The translations under genes and the position numbers were made by a program. From Adenophora triphylla var. japonica (taxonomy: Eukaryota; Streptophyta; Magnoliopsida; Asterales; Campanulaceae): a stretch of DNA of 64,000 bases. Location: positions 1 to 64,000 of the forward strand of contig JAFEMH010001471.1 in the NCBI GenBank assembly GCA_022495995.1, in the 5' to 3' direction. How positions within the stretch are numbered: the stretch's first letter is position 1; every line of letters starts with the position of its first letter. Below the pieces are notes generated by a model, which made no database searches, was not told where the DNA came from, and saw only the letters and a list, made by a program, of their open reading frames with translations. Positions 42,255 to 52,668 of the stretch are shown in pieces.

Positions 42255-43395
42255 CCTGAAAGTGGGCCGCTCTGCCTCTAGGACTCCTGAGATGAGTTTC
42301 TCTGCATCAGTAACTGGAGCAGATAGAGATCCTACTTTATGGAAGAATTGTATCTGCGAGAGACATGGTTGTTTAGAAAGATGAAGGCAAAGAAAAAAAT
42401 TACATAAAACCTGGAAATAAAACAGCCAACACATTTATTCACTTGGTTTCGGAGAAGTATTGTACCAAGCAGCGATGAGAATCTGGAGGCTCAGAATCCA
42501 ACCGTGGTAGCTGCTTTAAAGCCTGAATGTAATAGAAAAGCAATACTCCTACATAAGATAAAGTTGTGTGCCTATGTAATCTCGCATCTATAGAAAGCTG
42601 CTCAAAGTACATGGAACATATACATGCTATGAGAGAAAACAAGCTAAATGAGCTGGCATATGCACTTATTTTGTAGTAGAAATTCACACAGAACTGTCCG
42701 TCTTGGGCAAGTACCAGAAAACTAAACTACTCAGAACAAAAAAAAAATTAAAAAAATGCAAAACTCAACTTGAATAGCTTTCAATATGAAATACGAGGGA
42801 AAAAAAATCTAATTTCATGCAATAAAATACAATAAACAATCTTAAATACTGAACTATGGAGAAAGTCTAGTTAAATTCCGGTAACATTGTTAAAACAGAA
42901 GCTAGACCCACTCCAAAAGGCGAAATAATTTGAAGTAAAACAAAAATTGGAAACATGCAGGGTCAGCTTCACGGTCATTGATTGATGCAGTGAGAACACA
43001 TCTTGAAGTATTGGGTTTGCCCCACCTCTCCACAACCTTAGGCACTTCCCCTTGCTTTTCGCTAGCTTCAGTAACTACATATACAATAACAGTATAAAAT
43101 AAAATTCGATTAAGAACATAATCGATGAACCGAACAAAATACAATTTCTAGTTGAAATCAAATAATCTGTATAAAAATGAAGGGTATAACCTTTAATAAG
43201 ACCGAGAGAATCGAAAGTTAGGGCTCGAATTGCCAGACCAGGAGACTCCACCGTCGTTGTTCGTGGCAGCCGGGAGACTCCACCGTCGTCGTCGTTGCCT
43301 CTTGAGTTGAGAAGAACGAAATCGAAAGGATATTGTGCGTGGAGAAGGGTTTCACAGGAAGGGGGAGAGAGAGAGAGAAGGGGTAAGCGATTCAT
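42255..43395 (-). pseudogene. Captured exons, in part WDR74/NSA1-like WD-repeat protein
   Basis: Minus strand. Exon 43260-43192 (RTTTVESPGLAIRALTFDSL) and exon 43074-42965 (VTEASEKQGEVPKVVERWGK, then CVLTASINDREADP) join in phase across a GT-AG intron. They resemble the N-terminus of the plant WD-repeat protein related to WDR74/yeast NSA1, a 60S ribosome biogenesis factor. Two further exon-like pieces lie at 42530-42445 (ALKQLPRLDSEPPDSHRC) and 42345-42257 (KVGSLSAPVTDAEKLISGVL), each with splice-like borders; I cannot name their source. Together they suggest one or two captured genes on the same strand as the CCT2 pieces. The WDR74 assignment comes from recalled family motifs and is moderate. 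Confidence 0.5.
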
Positions 43396-43642
43396 TAGGT
43401 TTAAGAGTGAGTGAGGGACGGCACTGTGTTTTTTTTATACCTCAAGTTACAGACGGATATTTCCGTCTGTAATTGTTAAATGTCCGTCGGTCATACAAGA
43501 CGGACTACAAAAAAAAGGCTTATGCTCTGTTCAGGATGAGAGTGCAGGTTACAAAACTTATTTATGGATTCCGTATGACGTGTCTAAAAGTACGAAAGTA
43601 AAACACATTGTTTTCAAAGAAACTAATCTTGTTTTAATGCAG

Positions 43643-43740
43643 GTTTGGTAGTTGCAATTGTAGATCCACAGCCCGGTGAGAACATTGTTGATTGTTGTGC
43701 TTCTCCTGGAGGAAAGACCCTTTTCATGGCATTTTGTTTT
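43643..43740 (+). pseudogene. Captured exon of a NOL1/NOP2/sun-family RNA m5C methyltransferase
   Basis: Plus strand, after the acceptor TTTTAATGCAG. It reads GLVVAIVDPQPGENIVDCCA then SPGGKTLFMA. This is the S-adenosylmethionine-binding motif I of RsmB/NSUN-type rRNA cytosine-5 methyltransferases (usual DCCAAPGGKT). Only this exon is recognised; catalytic Cys motifs are not found nearby. Its orientation is opposite to the other captured fragments, so it came in a separate capture event or with local inversion. Confidence 0.78.
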
Positions 43741-44392
43741 AATGAAGCACTGGACTCAATCCCCTACGAAAGGTCAGTAAGCTAAATTAATATCAGGCTT
43801 CTTTGCATTGAATTTGTTTCAAGCTTCTATTTGCTGCTTTGCTATATTCAAATACTTCATCATTATCAAGCATATCAAAAATTTATTAGGGCGCCTATAC
43901 AGCTTTACTTAATGCATCAAAATTATGCTAAAGAGCTGATGGTTAGCTTGAAGAATTTTGACTCAGCAGTCAACAGACTTACCGAACAAATAATGGTGTC
44001 ATGTCCACTTTAGAATGGGCAGGGGCAAAAGGTCTAACACTTGTGTTGTGATACACTTTCTTCAACTTACAAGAATAAGAGCATATCTGACTTTGTTCTT
44101 ACATTGATAATGTTTTCTTCTTCAATGGTTCAGTTCATAATGGTGGCTGGTTGTATGGTTGTTTGGTTAAAGGAGGATAGAGATTTATCAATGGTAGCAA
44201 TGATGCAAGCTTATGTTTCCAGGTTGCTGATGTATCAAAGAACTTAGTTGAGTGGCTGGTATGAAAGAATGCTCCCTGAAGCCATGTGCAACAAAATAGT
44301 GTGGCATGGAAGAATATATGAGGAGGTTAGGGCTGCCACCTATAGAGACATATTTGACAAAGAAGTATTCTTATACTAACAAACTAGACCAA

Positions 44393-44500
44393 CAACAACA
44401 ACAACATCAGCAACAACAACAACAACATCAGCAACAACAATGTAAACAAAGAATAACAAGAACAATAACAAGAATAAAGAATAAAGAACAACAACAACGC

Positions 44501-44541
<41 letters not shown>

Positions 44542-44545
44542 CCAA
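44393..44545 (+). repeat. CAA microsatellite, right
   Basis: CAACAACAACAACATCAGC-type repeat, interrupted by AAGAATAACAAGAACAATAA. The plus-strand frame 44306-44548 is Gln-rich and judged non-coding. Confidence 0.9.
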
Positions 44546-45247
44546 TGAACAGATCATGAAGGTAGCAAATATGAACTTTCAGATGGAGAAGATGTTGCTA
44601 CAGACAATGCCAATGAACGGATTAAGAAAGACTCGAGTGAATTAGCATGTACCTGCCAATAGATGGGTCATCTTTCTGAGACTCATCACCGCCTCGAGAC
44701 CTAGCAGTCATGCTCCTGTAAGATGTAATAATAAAAATCAATTATTACATATAGATAAACTAAAAAGCAATGGCATACATCTCTCTCTCTCTCTCTAAGG
44801 TTTCTCGCTCAATAGATGTGTGATTGATTCAAGTGTGGAGAAATCCCAAAAAAAGGATTAAAATCAAACCCAATAAAAAGGGCAATTGCCAAGAAAGAAT
44901 AGATAAATTCCCAAATATAAACCCTAATTATAATACTAACCTCGAAATTTTGTGCTAGGTCGTCGGTTGTGTTGAATATTTTGGTCGGTTTAGTGTTCTG
45001 GTGGCGATGGCGATGGCTGTTGGCGGTCGGTTGTTTTGCTCGGTCCTCGTCCTCGTCGGTGGTGGTGGCGATGGCTGGTTCCGGTCGGGGCTTTGCTCTT
45101 GCGTCGATCGGTGCTCCTCGTCAGATTCTGTGTTGAAGATTTCTCCGTCGTCTCATGGAATGGCCCTGAATTTATACCTAAAAATAAAAGAAAATAAATA
45201 AATAACCTCCTCTTATATGCTTATATGCTTATGAAACGTTAACTTAT

Positions 45248-45437
45248 ATGGCGCTTTGATTAAGCGCTATCTAAGATTTTGCCAAGACAGCGCTCCTATA
45301 ATTATGCGCTATACAAGTAATTTTTTTTTTTTGGCCCGTTATTAAATATAAAGACGTGATGCGCTATGTAAGTATGTAGCTTAGATAGCGCAAGCGCTAT
45401 CTAAGGTGTGTTTCCTAATCTTCAATTTGTACTAGTG
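45248..45437. repeat. Right subterminal repeats and terminus of the CACTA element
   Basis: GCGCTATCTAAG and TAGATAGCGC motifs, then the terminal TTTGTACTAGTG. Confidence 0.88.
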
Positions 45438-46296
45438 ATTGTGTTTAAATTTTGAAGCCAGAATTTAAATTGGCTGGCTATGGGTTTAAGAGGGGTCAAA
45501 TCCCCTAATCTCTCTCCACTATCTCAACTTTTTCTTATTTTATTATTTTTTTTTAGTTATTTTGCCCAAAAAGTTGATGTCAAATGAGTTGGGACGGAGG
45601 AAGTATTATTTTGGAGTTGGCATGGCCCGCTTTTGTAGGAAGAGGGGGTGGGGGTTGTGTTTTGAGAGTGAATTGTAATGAGATAATGTTGTTTTCTTTT
45701 TTGTTAATCTATTATTTTTACCTTTTCTCTTTCTAAATTTAAATTAAAAAAATCATGTTATCAACATACATCGTCGCATCACACGGGTACTACTGTTGTA
45801 TGAGTTGTTATGGGATGGAGGAGTAATTTTTTTTTTTTTTTAAAGGGATAACAATGTTAAAAATAATAACATTTGCAATTTAGTTTAATTTAAGAGTTAT
45901 ATCCAAAAAAAAGTTAATGATTTACGAATGTTCCTCAAATAAAAATTTGGTCTCATAAAAATTTTATTTTTCCTAAGACGAGGATAACGAGTTTTCTTAT
46001 AACATACAATAAGGTTCAAAAATTTGAGCGGAATAGTTCTAATTCTTTACTGATTATACGCATCTGAAGACTATTTTGACACTAGTTCAAGGAATAATAG
46101 TAAAAGGGCTGAGGTTTTTTCTTTCTAGAGATATAGGGACTTGTTCGAGGCCATAAGCAAAATAGTTGAAATCTGAAAGGCACCTATTAATCGCTTTATG
46201 ATGCCGCCAATCTTAATTTGAGGGTGAATTGACAATCAACTTGGTGGTACTGGGCTTCATGGGTAGTTAAACATGTATTTCCCCATCGGTTTTTTA
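45438..46296. other. AT-rich spacer with Stowaway fragments
   Basis: GGGACGGAGGAAGTA (45591) and GGGATGGAGGAGTA (45812) are single Stowaway-like ends without clear partners. No gene seen. Confidence 0.5.
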
Positions 46297-47162
46297 GGGG
46301 GCATTTGGTTGGTGTGAATTGGCCATTTCCCTATGGAATTGGAATGGTCAATTCCATTGACTATTTTCTTTGTTGTGTTTGATTTACATTTTTCTTGGCA
46401 ATAGAATGATGAATTTCATCAAATGAAAGAATTGGCTATTCCTTTCATATATGGAAGAAATGGTCAATTCCTTAGGAAATGAAAAAAAAAAAATTTTTTT
46501 TTTGATCAAAATACCCCCACCAATCCAGCCCCCACCCCACCCCACCCCCCACCCCCCCACGAATTTTTTATTTTTTTTGCTTACCCCTGCTCTCCCCCCC
46601 CCCCCACGCATTTTTTTTTTTTGCATACCCATGCCCTACCCCCCACCTCCCCACGATTTTTTTTTTTTTTTGCATACCCAGCCCCTACCTCCCCCCCCCC
46701 ACAATTTTTTTTTTATTTTTTGCATACCCATGCCCTACCCCCTCTCCCAATCCAGCCCCCACCCCACCCCAACCCCCCCCCCCTAAGAATTTTTTTTTTT
46801 TTTTGCATACCCTTGCCCTACCCCCTCCCCACCCCACCCCTCCACGAATTTTTTTTTTAAATAGCCCTACCTACCCCCCCCAATCCAGCCCCTGCCCTAC
46901 CCCCCTCCCCACCCCCCATCCCCACAAAATTTTTTTTTAAAGAAGGGTAAATTGGTCATTTTATCTGTTTTCATTCCATTTCTATAATTTGTATTTTCAA
47001 ACCAAACATGATTTGTCAAGGAATTGAATGACAATTTCATTTCATTCCGTGCCAACCAAACGGAGGGTTTGACCAGTTTTTTTTCATTCCAATTCCTTCA
47101 TGAATTCCATTCCATTGACCATTCCATTTCTTCCCTTTTTTTTCACCGAACCAAATGGCCCC
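46297..47162. mobile_element. PIF/Harbinger-type (Tourist-like) element, 866 bp
   Basis: Terminal inverted repeats GGGGGCATTTGGTT / AACCAAATGGCCCC flanked by TTA (46294-46296, 47163-47165), the standard PIF/Harbinger target. The centre (46480-46945) is an expanded array of about eight C-rich/T-rich units of 55-75 bp (TTTTTGCATACCCATGCCCT, poly-C, poly-T). Open frames across it encode Pro/Phe strings and are not genes. Confidence 0.88.
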
Positions 47163-47746
47163 TTAGATTCAACAGTAAGGTTAAGATTTTGTTCATACAA
47201 GATTCGTGTCGTGCGTATAATTCAGATTGCCAATTTGTGCATTTTAGATAGTCGGTTCAAGTGTTTTGAATCACTAGTGTGCACTATGTTAGCCTAAGTT
47301 TGCTAGTTTATTTGTTTAATTGTGTCCGTTTTAATTTAAAAAGGTGTGTCGGTGGTTGTGTTTTTATTACCGGTGGAAGAGTTTTTTAAATTCTAGTTTT
47401 TGAGATAAAGAGTGTCAGATTCTTTTTAAGTGCTAGTGTTAGCGTTAAATAGTGCAGAAGTGTTAGCGTTAAAAAGTGTCATATAAAGTGATAAAAAAAA
47501 ATCAATTTTAGTTATATAAAGCGATTGAGGTGTTTATAAGTTTAATTATTTACAGAAATGCACCGCATGATTTTAAAAAAAGTTTCAATTATTCATAAAA
47601 ATATCAATGCATATTTTTATAAAAATGACAGTGAATTACCAAAATGTCATCGTCCTTAAATGAAATTTCAGTCGATACAAGTTTTTTAAAAAAAATTAAT
47701 TATTAAAAAACTGTTTTTTATTAAGATTTGGTGTAAAAAAACAATA
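47163..47746. other. AT-rich intergenic sequence
   Basis: No recognisable feature; short frames only. An AGTGTTAGCGTTAAA motif is duplicated near 47440-47480. Confidence 0.5.
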
Positions 47747-48034
47747 CTCCCTCCGTCCCGCCAAGAGTGTCACTCTTTTAGGGGTGGCACGCAAATTAAG
47801 GAAAAGTATGGGAAGAAAAAATGTTGTGAGTGTAATTTGAAAATAGGAGAGAGAATTAGTGGAGGAAATAGTGAATTTAAAAAGTGTTGTGAGTGTAGAG
47901 GAGAGAAAATTAGTGGAGGGAATAGTGGATGGGATAATAGAATATTAATAAAATATTTTCTTTTTAGGAAAGGTGACACTATAAACAGGATACCCTTTTT
48001 AGTAAAAAGTGACACTTCGAGTGGGACGAGAGAG
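47747..48034 (+). mobile_element. Stowaway MITE (288 bp) in the LEA promoter
   Basis: CTCCCTCCGTCCCGCC to GAGTGGGACGAGAGAG flanked by TA. It ends 227 bp before the LEA start codon and about 40 bp before the ABRE palindrome. Confidence 0.92.
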
Positions 48035-48072
48035 TATATGTGAAAGTTTTATTAAATAACAATGTTTATATT

Positions 48073-48137
48073 GCCACGGAACGTGGCAAAAATACTAAGA
48101 ACAAACGTTTGCGTGTCCAACACGTAGGACATGCGTG
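48073..48137 (+). promoter_or_regulatory. ABA-response-type cluster upstream of the LEA gene
   Basis: GCCACG-GAA-CGTGGC (48073-48087) is a perfect inverted repeat with an ABRE core ACGTGGC. GCGTGTCC (48111-48118) matches the CE3 coupling element core. CACGTAGG (48121) and GCGTGGC (48133) are further ACGT/GTGGC-type sites. ABRE plus CE3 is the known arrangement in ABA-induced LEA genes. Confidence 0.7.
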
Positions 48138-48198
48138 GCATACTAACAAACAACATTTTGCATCTTCCTATTCTCTTACTACTAGTCTAGTCATCTCT

Positions 48199-48210
48199 TT
48201 TTATATAATA
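48199..48210 (+). promoter_or_regulatory. TATA box of the LEA gene
   Basis: TTTTATATAATA, about 52 bp before the start codon, consistent with a 5' UTR of roughly 25 nt. Confidence 0.6.
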
Positions 48211-48260
48211 CCACCGATTTATTATATCTAGCATCAGCCAAGTTCAAGAAAAAGCAAAAA

Positions 48261-49586
48261 ATGCATACTGTGAAGGAGAAGGTTAGTAATGCAGCAAGTG
48301 TGGCCAAGGAGCATGCTCAAATCTACAAAGCCCAAGTCGAAGAAAAAGTGAGTATTTACTTTTATTGTTCTCTCCAAAAAGATAATTATACTTCAATTAT
48401 GTATTTCTGTCCTAAATATGAATGTTTAAATGTAATAAAGAAATATTTTTAGAATGTAACTTTTTAAAAAAATATTCCCTTCGTCCCACGTAACTGTGGA
48501 TTAACTTTTTGGGTGTTGAAAATAAGGAAAAGTAGGAGAGAGAAATAGGTGGAGAAGGTGTTTGTGAGTATTAAAAATTAAATAGGAGAGATAATGAGTG
48601 GGAGAAATAGTTAGGAGAGAGAATATTGTGAGTGTAAAAGTGAAGTAAGAGAGAGAATGAGTGGGTGAAATAGTGAATATTTGTTTTCATTTTTGGCAGT
48701 CCACACTGATGTAGGACGGATAAAAATGGAAATAAATCTACACTTACTTACGTGGGACGGAGGGAGTATTTAGTTATGCATAAAGAAACTGATTAGTGAA
48801 AAAAATTTATATCAAAAACTATGAAATTTTTATGGACCATTTTTTTTGTGAAGTCAATTCATTTAGGCAGTGGTGAAGGTAGGCAGGACTCGAGTGGGTC
48901 ATTGGAACCCCTTGATTTTTATCACTGAGAGTAGTAAATTTTGTTGTTTTAACCCTCTAAAATTTAAGAAAATATACCACTATATAATAATTTCGATCCC
49001 TTGTACTGAATTTCTAGGTCCGTCACCGCATCTAGGGATCATTTTTTTCTAGAAAAATGTTCATTTAAATTCTTCTCCTTTGGGAAGGAGGTGGTAGTTT
49101 TTTTTATTGTTCTTTTTGTCTCATAAAATAGTTTTACTCTCAAGTCTATTGTGGAGGCATTGGTAATTATGTTCTTAGTAGGGTTTGATCATTTGATGCT
49201 AATGACCATAGGCAGAGAAAGCCTCAGCTAGAACACATGAAGAGAAAGAAATAGCTCGCGAGCGGAGGAAAGCTAAAGAAGCAGAAGCTAAAATGGTTAT
49301 GCATCAAGAAAAGGCGGAACATGTGGCCGAGAAATTACACGGGAAACTTCACCATCATCTTCCCCACCAGCCAGTTGTCGGAGCGGTGGATCCTATGACT
49401 GGGACTGCTGCACCCCAAAATCCTTTGGGAGGGCACCACCATCTTCCACACCAGCCAGTTGAAGCAGTGGATCCGATCTACCCGACCAGAGGGCATCGCC
49501 ATCATCAACACCAGCCTGTTGGAGCGGTGGATCCGGCGTATCCCACTGGAGGGCAGCATACTGGACACTATAACAAATATGTGTAG
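48261..49586 (+). CDS. Group-1 LEA protein (LEA_1 family), two exons, 153 residues
   Basis: Exon 1 48261-48347 (29 codons), intron GTGAGT...ATAG, exon 2 49212-49586 (124 codons plus TAG); the junction is in phase 0. The N-terminal two thirds is a hydrophilic amphipathic helix: [20 protein letters not shown], then [20 protein letters not shown] and [13 protein letters not shown], matching plant LEA_1 (PF03760) proteins of the LEA18/LEA46 type. The tail is three imperfect His/Pro/Asp repeats of the form [19 protein letters not shown], then a Gly/Tyr end. Such proteins are disordered, cytosolic or nuclear, and protect proteins and membranes during seed drying and water stress. The His-rich tail suggests metal binding (inference). 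The frame has no defects. The promoter has ABRE and CE3 motifs. A Stowaway MITE occupies a third of the intron. Confidence 0.9.
48475..48766 (+). mobile_element. Stowaway MITE (292 bp) in the LEA intron
   Basis: TTCCCTTCGTCCCACGTAA to TTACGTGGGACGGAGGGAG flanked by TA (48473-48474, 48767-48768). Both splice sites of the LEA intron remain outside it. Confidence 0.93.
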
Positions 49587-50210
49587 ATTTTTGTGTCCGT
49601 TAATGCATTAAATAAGATGTTTTTGTTGTTGAGACTCGACAGCTTGGGTATGTTTAGATTGTTGATTTGAAGCCACTTTATCTGTGTTTCCTTGTTGAAA
49701 GTATATTTATTACTTTCTAGTTTCTTTCATCTCCGTTTCAAAATATTCTGATTTTTTTTAGTCATCGATCGGGACGGAGGTATGTTAATTGTTAAAAGAT
49801 TAGTGTTTATGGTGTGAAATTGGGCCACGACGTGTCAATTATTTGCTCTGTTTCATTTGAAGGCCCGTAATAAATATTTGCAGTTCGACCCTTTTTTGCC
49901 TGGCATTTGTGTTGTGTCTAAATTTTGGATATTGTGTAAGAAACAAAATATAGTGTCCTTTGAGAAGATTTAATTTGAATATTTGATTTCTTGGCGTCAA
50001 AGGTGGTCCCAGCCACAAATTTGAAGGTATTTCACCTGCCAAAAATTATATAAATACTTGTGGATTATTCGGGAATTCGTGTGAAGATTCCTTCAAATTA
50101 AGTTTCCAACCGTGCTTAACACTACTGTTTTGGTAAAAAAACAATAATAATTGAAGAAATTTGAAATGAAACTAAGGAGTGAAGAAATTTGAAATGAAAC
50201 TAAGGAGGGT
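49587..50210. other. LEA 3' region and spacer
   Basis: The LEA 3' UTR likely ends near AATAAG at 49609. A degenerate 55-bp inverted repeat (CTCCGTTTCAAAAT...ATCGGGACGGAG, 49729-49784) resembles a tiny Stowaway. A 28-bp direct duplication, GAAGAAATTTGAAATGAAAC..., lies at 50152-50207. No further gene. Confidence 0.5.
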
Positions 50211-50732
50211 GCAATGAAATATAATTGGTACAACAATGCAATCAAGATGGCTCAATCATGTAACGAGGAAAATCCTTGAGATAACTATCTCGCCGGCACA
50301 AAACCTCTGGAGGTAATTATGAGCACCTACCTTTCCAAACAATTGTATTAATAATGAATTACAAAATAGAAAGCTATGGCGGATTACAAAGTGTTCTTGA
50401 ACTATGTGAGTGTAATGCGTGTGTATCTGTGTTGTGTCGTGTGTTTCCAGCCATGAGCTTTATAAATAAGAAAGAAAATAACGAAAAAGATAAAGACCTA
50501 ACAAACTCCCCTATAATCTCGGTGAATTATCTTTATCTTGACTTAGTCTTGCAAGCCGTTGATAAGAGTCTACTGAACATGATTTTTCCCACGTTCCATT
50601 TATCCCTGTAATTAAATATAATAAAAATAAATAATTAAATTAAGTAAATATTTTACCTTGCTTGCGAGTGTGAAGATGTTGACATGCTGACAAAAACTCA
50701 AGACGTAGCAATCCTAAATTTTACCCATAATA
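50211..50732 (-). repeat. Element F 3' LTR (ends approximate)
   Basis: Shares CAAAACCTCTGGAGGTAATT-type sequence with the LTRs at 27107 and 31193. The right end is placed by aligning ACCCATAATAATTGTCCCC with the element C PPT/LTR junction. The inner terminus has decayed from TGTTTGGGG. Confidence 0.55.
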
Positions 50733-51021
50733 ATTGTCCCCAAAAAACTGTCTTTTTTAATGAATTTAATAGGTCAGTTTTTTCTACTTTATTCTAGAAG
50801 CTCTACGGTTAATTTAATGAGGAGTTACGTGGCGGTTGAGGAGATAACTCCCACTTAATTAGCATAACCACCCCAAGATCTAGGGTTTTTAACTGGAACC
50901 TTTTTCACTTTCTTCTTCACCTTTTCCAATCGCTTTCATCTGTTCTCTCCTTCACGGCGGTGAATCTTCCTTGAAGGTAAAATCATTCACTCTCTTTTTC
51001 TTCATGTTACTTTTTCAAAAA

Positions 51022-52668
51022 ATGGTAAAATCAAAAAAGGGAAAAGCCACGAAAAATCCTCTGAGTTTAAACGAGGACGAGGGTTTCTCGTGTGAAGGCT
51101 TGTTGAAAAAACCAGATGAAGAAATCTGTGTTTTTAACAATGAATTGATCGAATCCCTCAAAGATCGACACTGCTTCCCGGATTCTACCATCTTTAGATC
51201 ATTCGATGTTCTTCTTAGGTCCGATTTCGTTTCTTCGAAATGGGTTTGTCTTTATGAGTATCCCTTTACTTTGAGTTTTTCTTATCCTTTCCCTGCAATG
51301 ATAAACGAGTTTTTTAGAAAGACTAACCTTGCTATTGTACAAGTGATGTCCATGGTTTGGAGGATCTTTTCTTGTGTTCTGAGGGTGAACCGTGAATTCG
51401 GTTTAGACATAGGATTGAAAGAGTTGGCTTTTGTGTATGAGCTTCAAACTTTTGGGTCTACCAGATATCTTCTTAAGACTAGGTCTGGAATGAAACCCTT
51501 GTTTTTGAAAGTGGCTGTAAGTGATAGGGGTTGGAAATCAAAATATTTCTTTATCGAGAAGGATTCCTTAGAAGGAAGGAGATTTTTCGGCAACGGAATG
51601 GAATAGGGAAGGTATCCCTCTTTCAAACTTCACTTTTTCCTTATTTTCCGCACTTACCTGTTGTAATTTCTTTATCTGTTTTTGCAGCTATCGATTGGGC
51701 TAAGATTTTCCCTCCATCTGCTGACACAATTGGGAAGGTGAACAGGTTATTGGAGTTCTCAGAGGGGGATAGATCTTTCCAACCTTACGAAGATATAGCA
51801 ATCTCTGAGGACAAAGGGATACCACCCTCCATCGAAATGTCTACTGGTAAGTTTTATTTTTAATCTTGGTGCACATTATCTTGGTGTTTCTGGATTCTGA
51901 ATTCTTCTGACAATGCACTTCTTCTGACAGTTTCAAAGTCTACCGTGGCCTTTTCTCTTAAGGATCTTCAAGATTTCATGGGGCAAACTCAGGCAAGCAG
52001 TAATATGTTGGAACCCAAAAGGGAGATGGAGGCACCATCTGTAGGAGCCAGGGTGAAGAAGAGGAAGAGCAGTTCCAAGGAGGTGATAAATGTGGATGAA
52101 ACAGGCTTAGGGGATGTGAAAGAGGCGCTGGCTAGGGCAGCAGTGGTGTGTTTTTTATGAAAAAACAGAGTCTCAAAGGAAATAGTGTATCCATGATTTT
52201 GACCTACCTTTTGGCCTTTTGCAGGGTGTTGATGCTGCTAAGATAAGAATGAACGCTTTTGAGGAAAGGAATAGGAAGCTGGTGCTGGAACTTATTCAAG
52301 TCAAGAAACAGAGGGAAGCCGGGGCTAAGAGAAATGAAGAATTACAGAAGGAGGTGGATAACTTGATGACAGAGATGTCTTCCCGTCAAGACACACAGCT
52401 GCATGAGATTGAGGATTTAAAGAAGAGCATGATGGCCTCCGATGCCCAGAGCATGGTTGCAATCAAGATTCAAATGATGGAGGAGTTCCATGTAGGGAAA
52501 CACATAGAGTGGAATGTTGAGCAACAACATTCCCTCTTGAAGACCTTGGAAGCTAAGGGAGAGGAGGTAGGAGAAGGATCTTCTGCAGCCAAGGGTGATG
52601 ATATCTTGGATGAAGGAGCAAAGAATAACATCAATGGCAAAGAGCCACCCCATGAAGGAAGAAGGTAA
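51022..52668 (+). pseudogene. Antisense additional ORF of element F (Transposase_28-like with coiled coil)
   Basis: Plus strand, antisense to the element. Exons inferred: 51022-51611, 51688-51846, 51931-52145, 52225-52668, each with GT-AG borders. N-terminus MVKSKKGKATKNPLSLNEDE (basic), then LYEYPFTLSFSYPFPAMINE and a region like Transposase_28, then GWKSKYFFIEKDSLEG, which matches GWKSKFFYVRKDTLEG in element C. The middle has the nuclear-signal-like KKRKSSSKE; exon 4 is a long coiled coil (about residues 1-110 of the exon) and ends in Gly/Ala/Glu. A frame change near 51577 and a stop at 51604 break exon 1. Conservation of exon plan with C shows that splicing of this ORF is ancestral. Role unknown; antisense ORFs of Tat elements have been described. 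Confidence 0.65.

Larger units (their letters stand above)
38291..45437. mobile_element. Complete non-autonomous CACTA element carrying host gene fragments (Pack-CACTA)
   Basis: Terminal inverted repeats CACTAGTACAGATT (38291) and its complement ending ...TGTACTAGTG (45437), flanked by the 3-bp duplication ATT (38288-38290, 45438-45440). Subterminal TAGATAGCGC / GCGCTATCTA motifs occupy 38309-38620 and 45248-45410. The 7147-bp interior contains exon pieces of CCT2, a WDR74-like gene and a NOL1/NOP2/sun methyltransferase, plus CAA-repeat blocks and two MITEs. No TNPD-type transposase is visible. Gene-capturing CACTA elements are known in plants; this combination of fragments is not one I recognise. 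Confidence 0.93.

Noticed and set aside
46451..46860. Proline/phenylalanine-rich ORFs
   Set aside because: Pure translation of poly-C/poly-T tracts in a MITE.
51022..52668. Spliced plus-strand gene as a host gene
   Set aside because: The same exon plan occurs antisense in element C next to a Tat 3' LTR, and exon 1 has a frameshift and stop.
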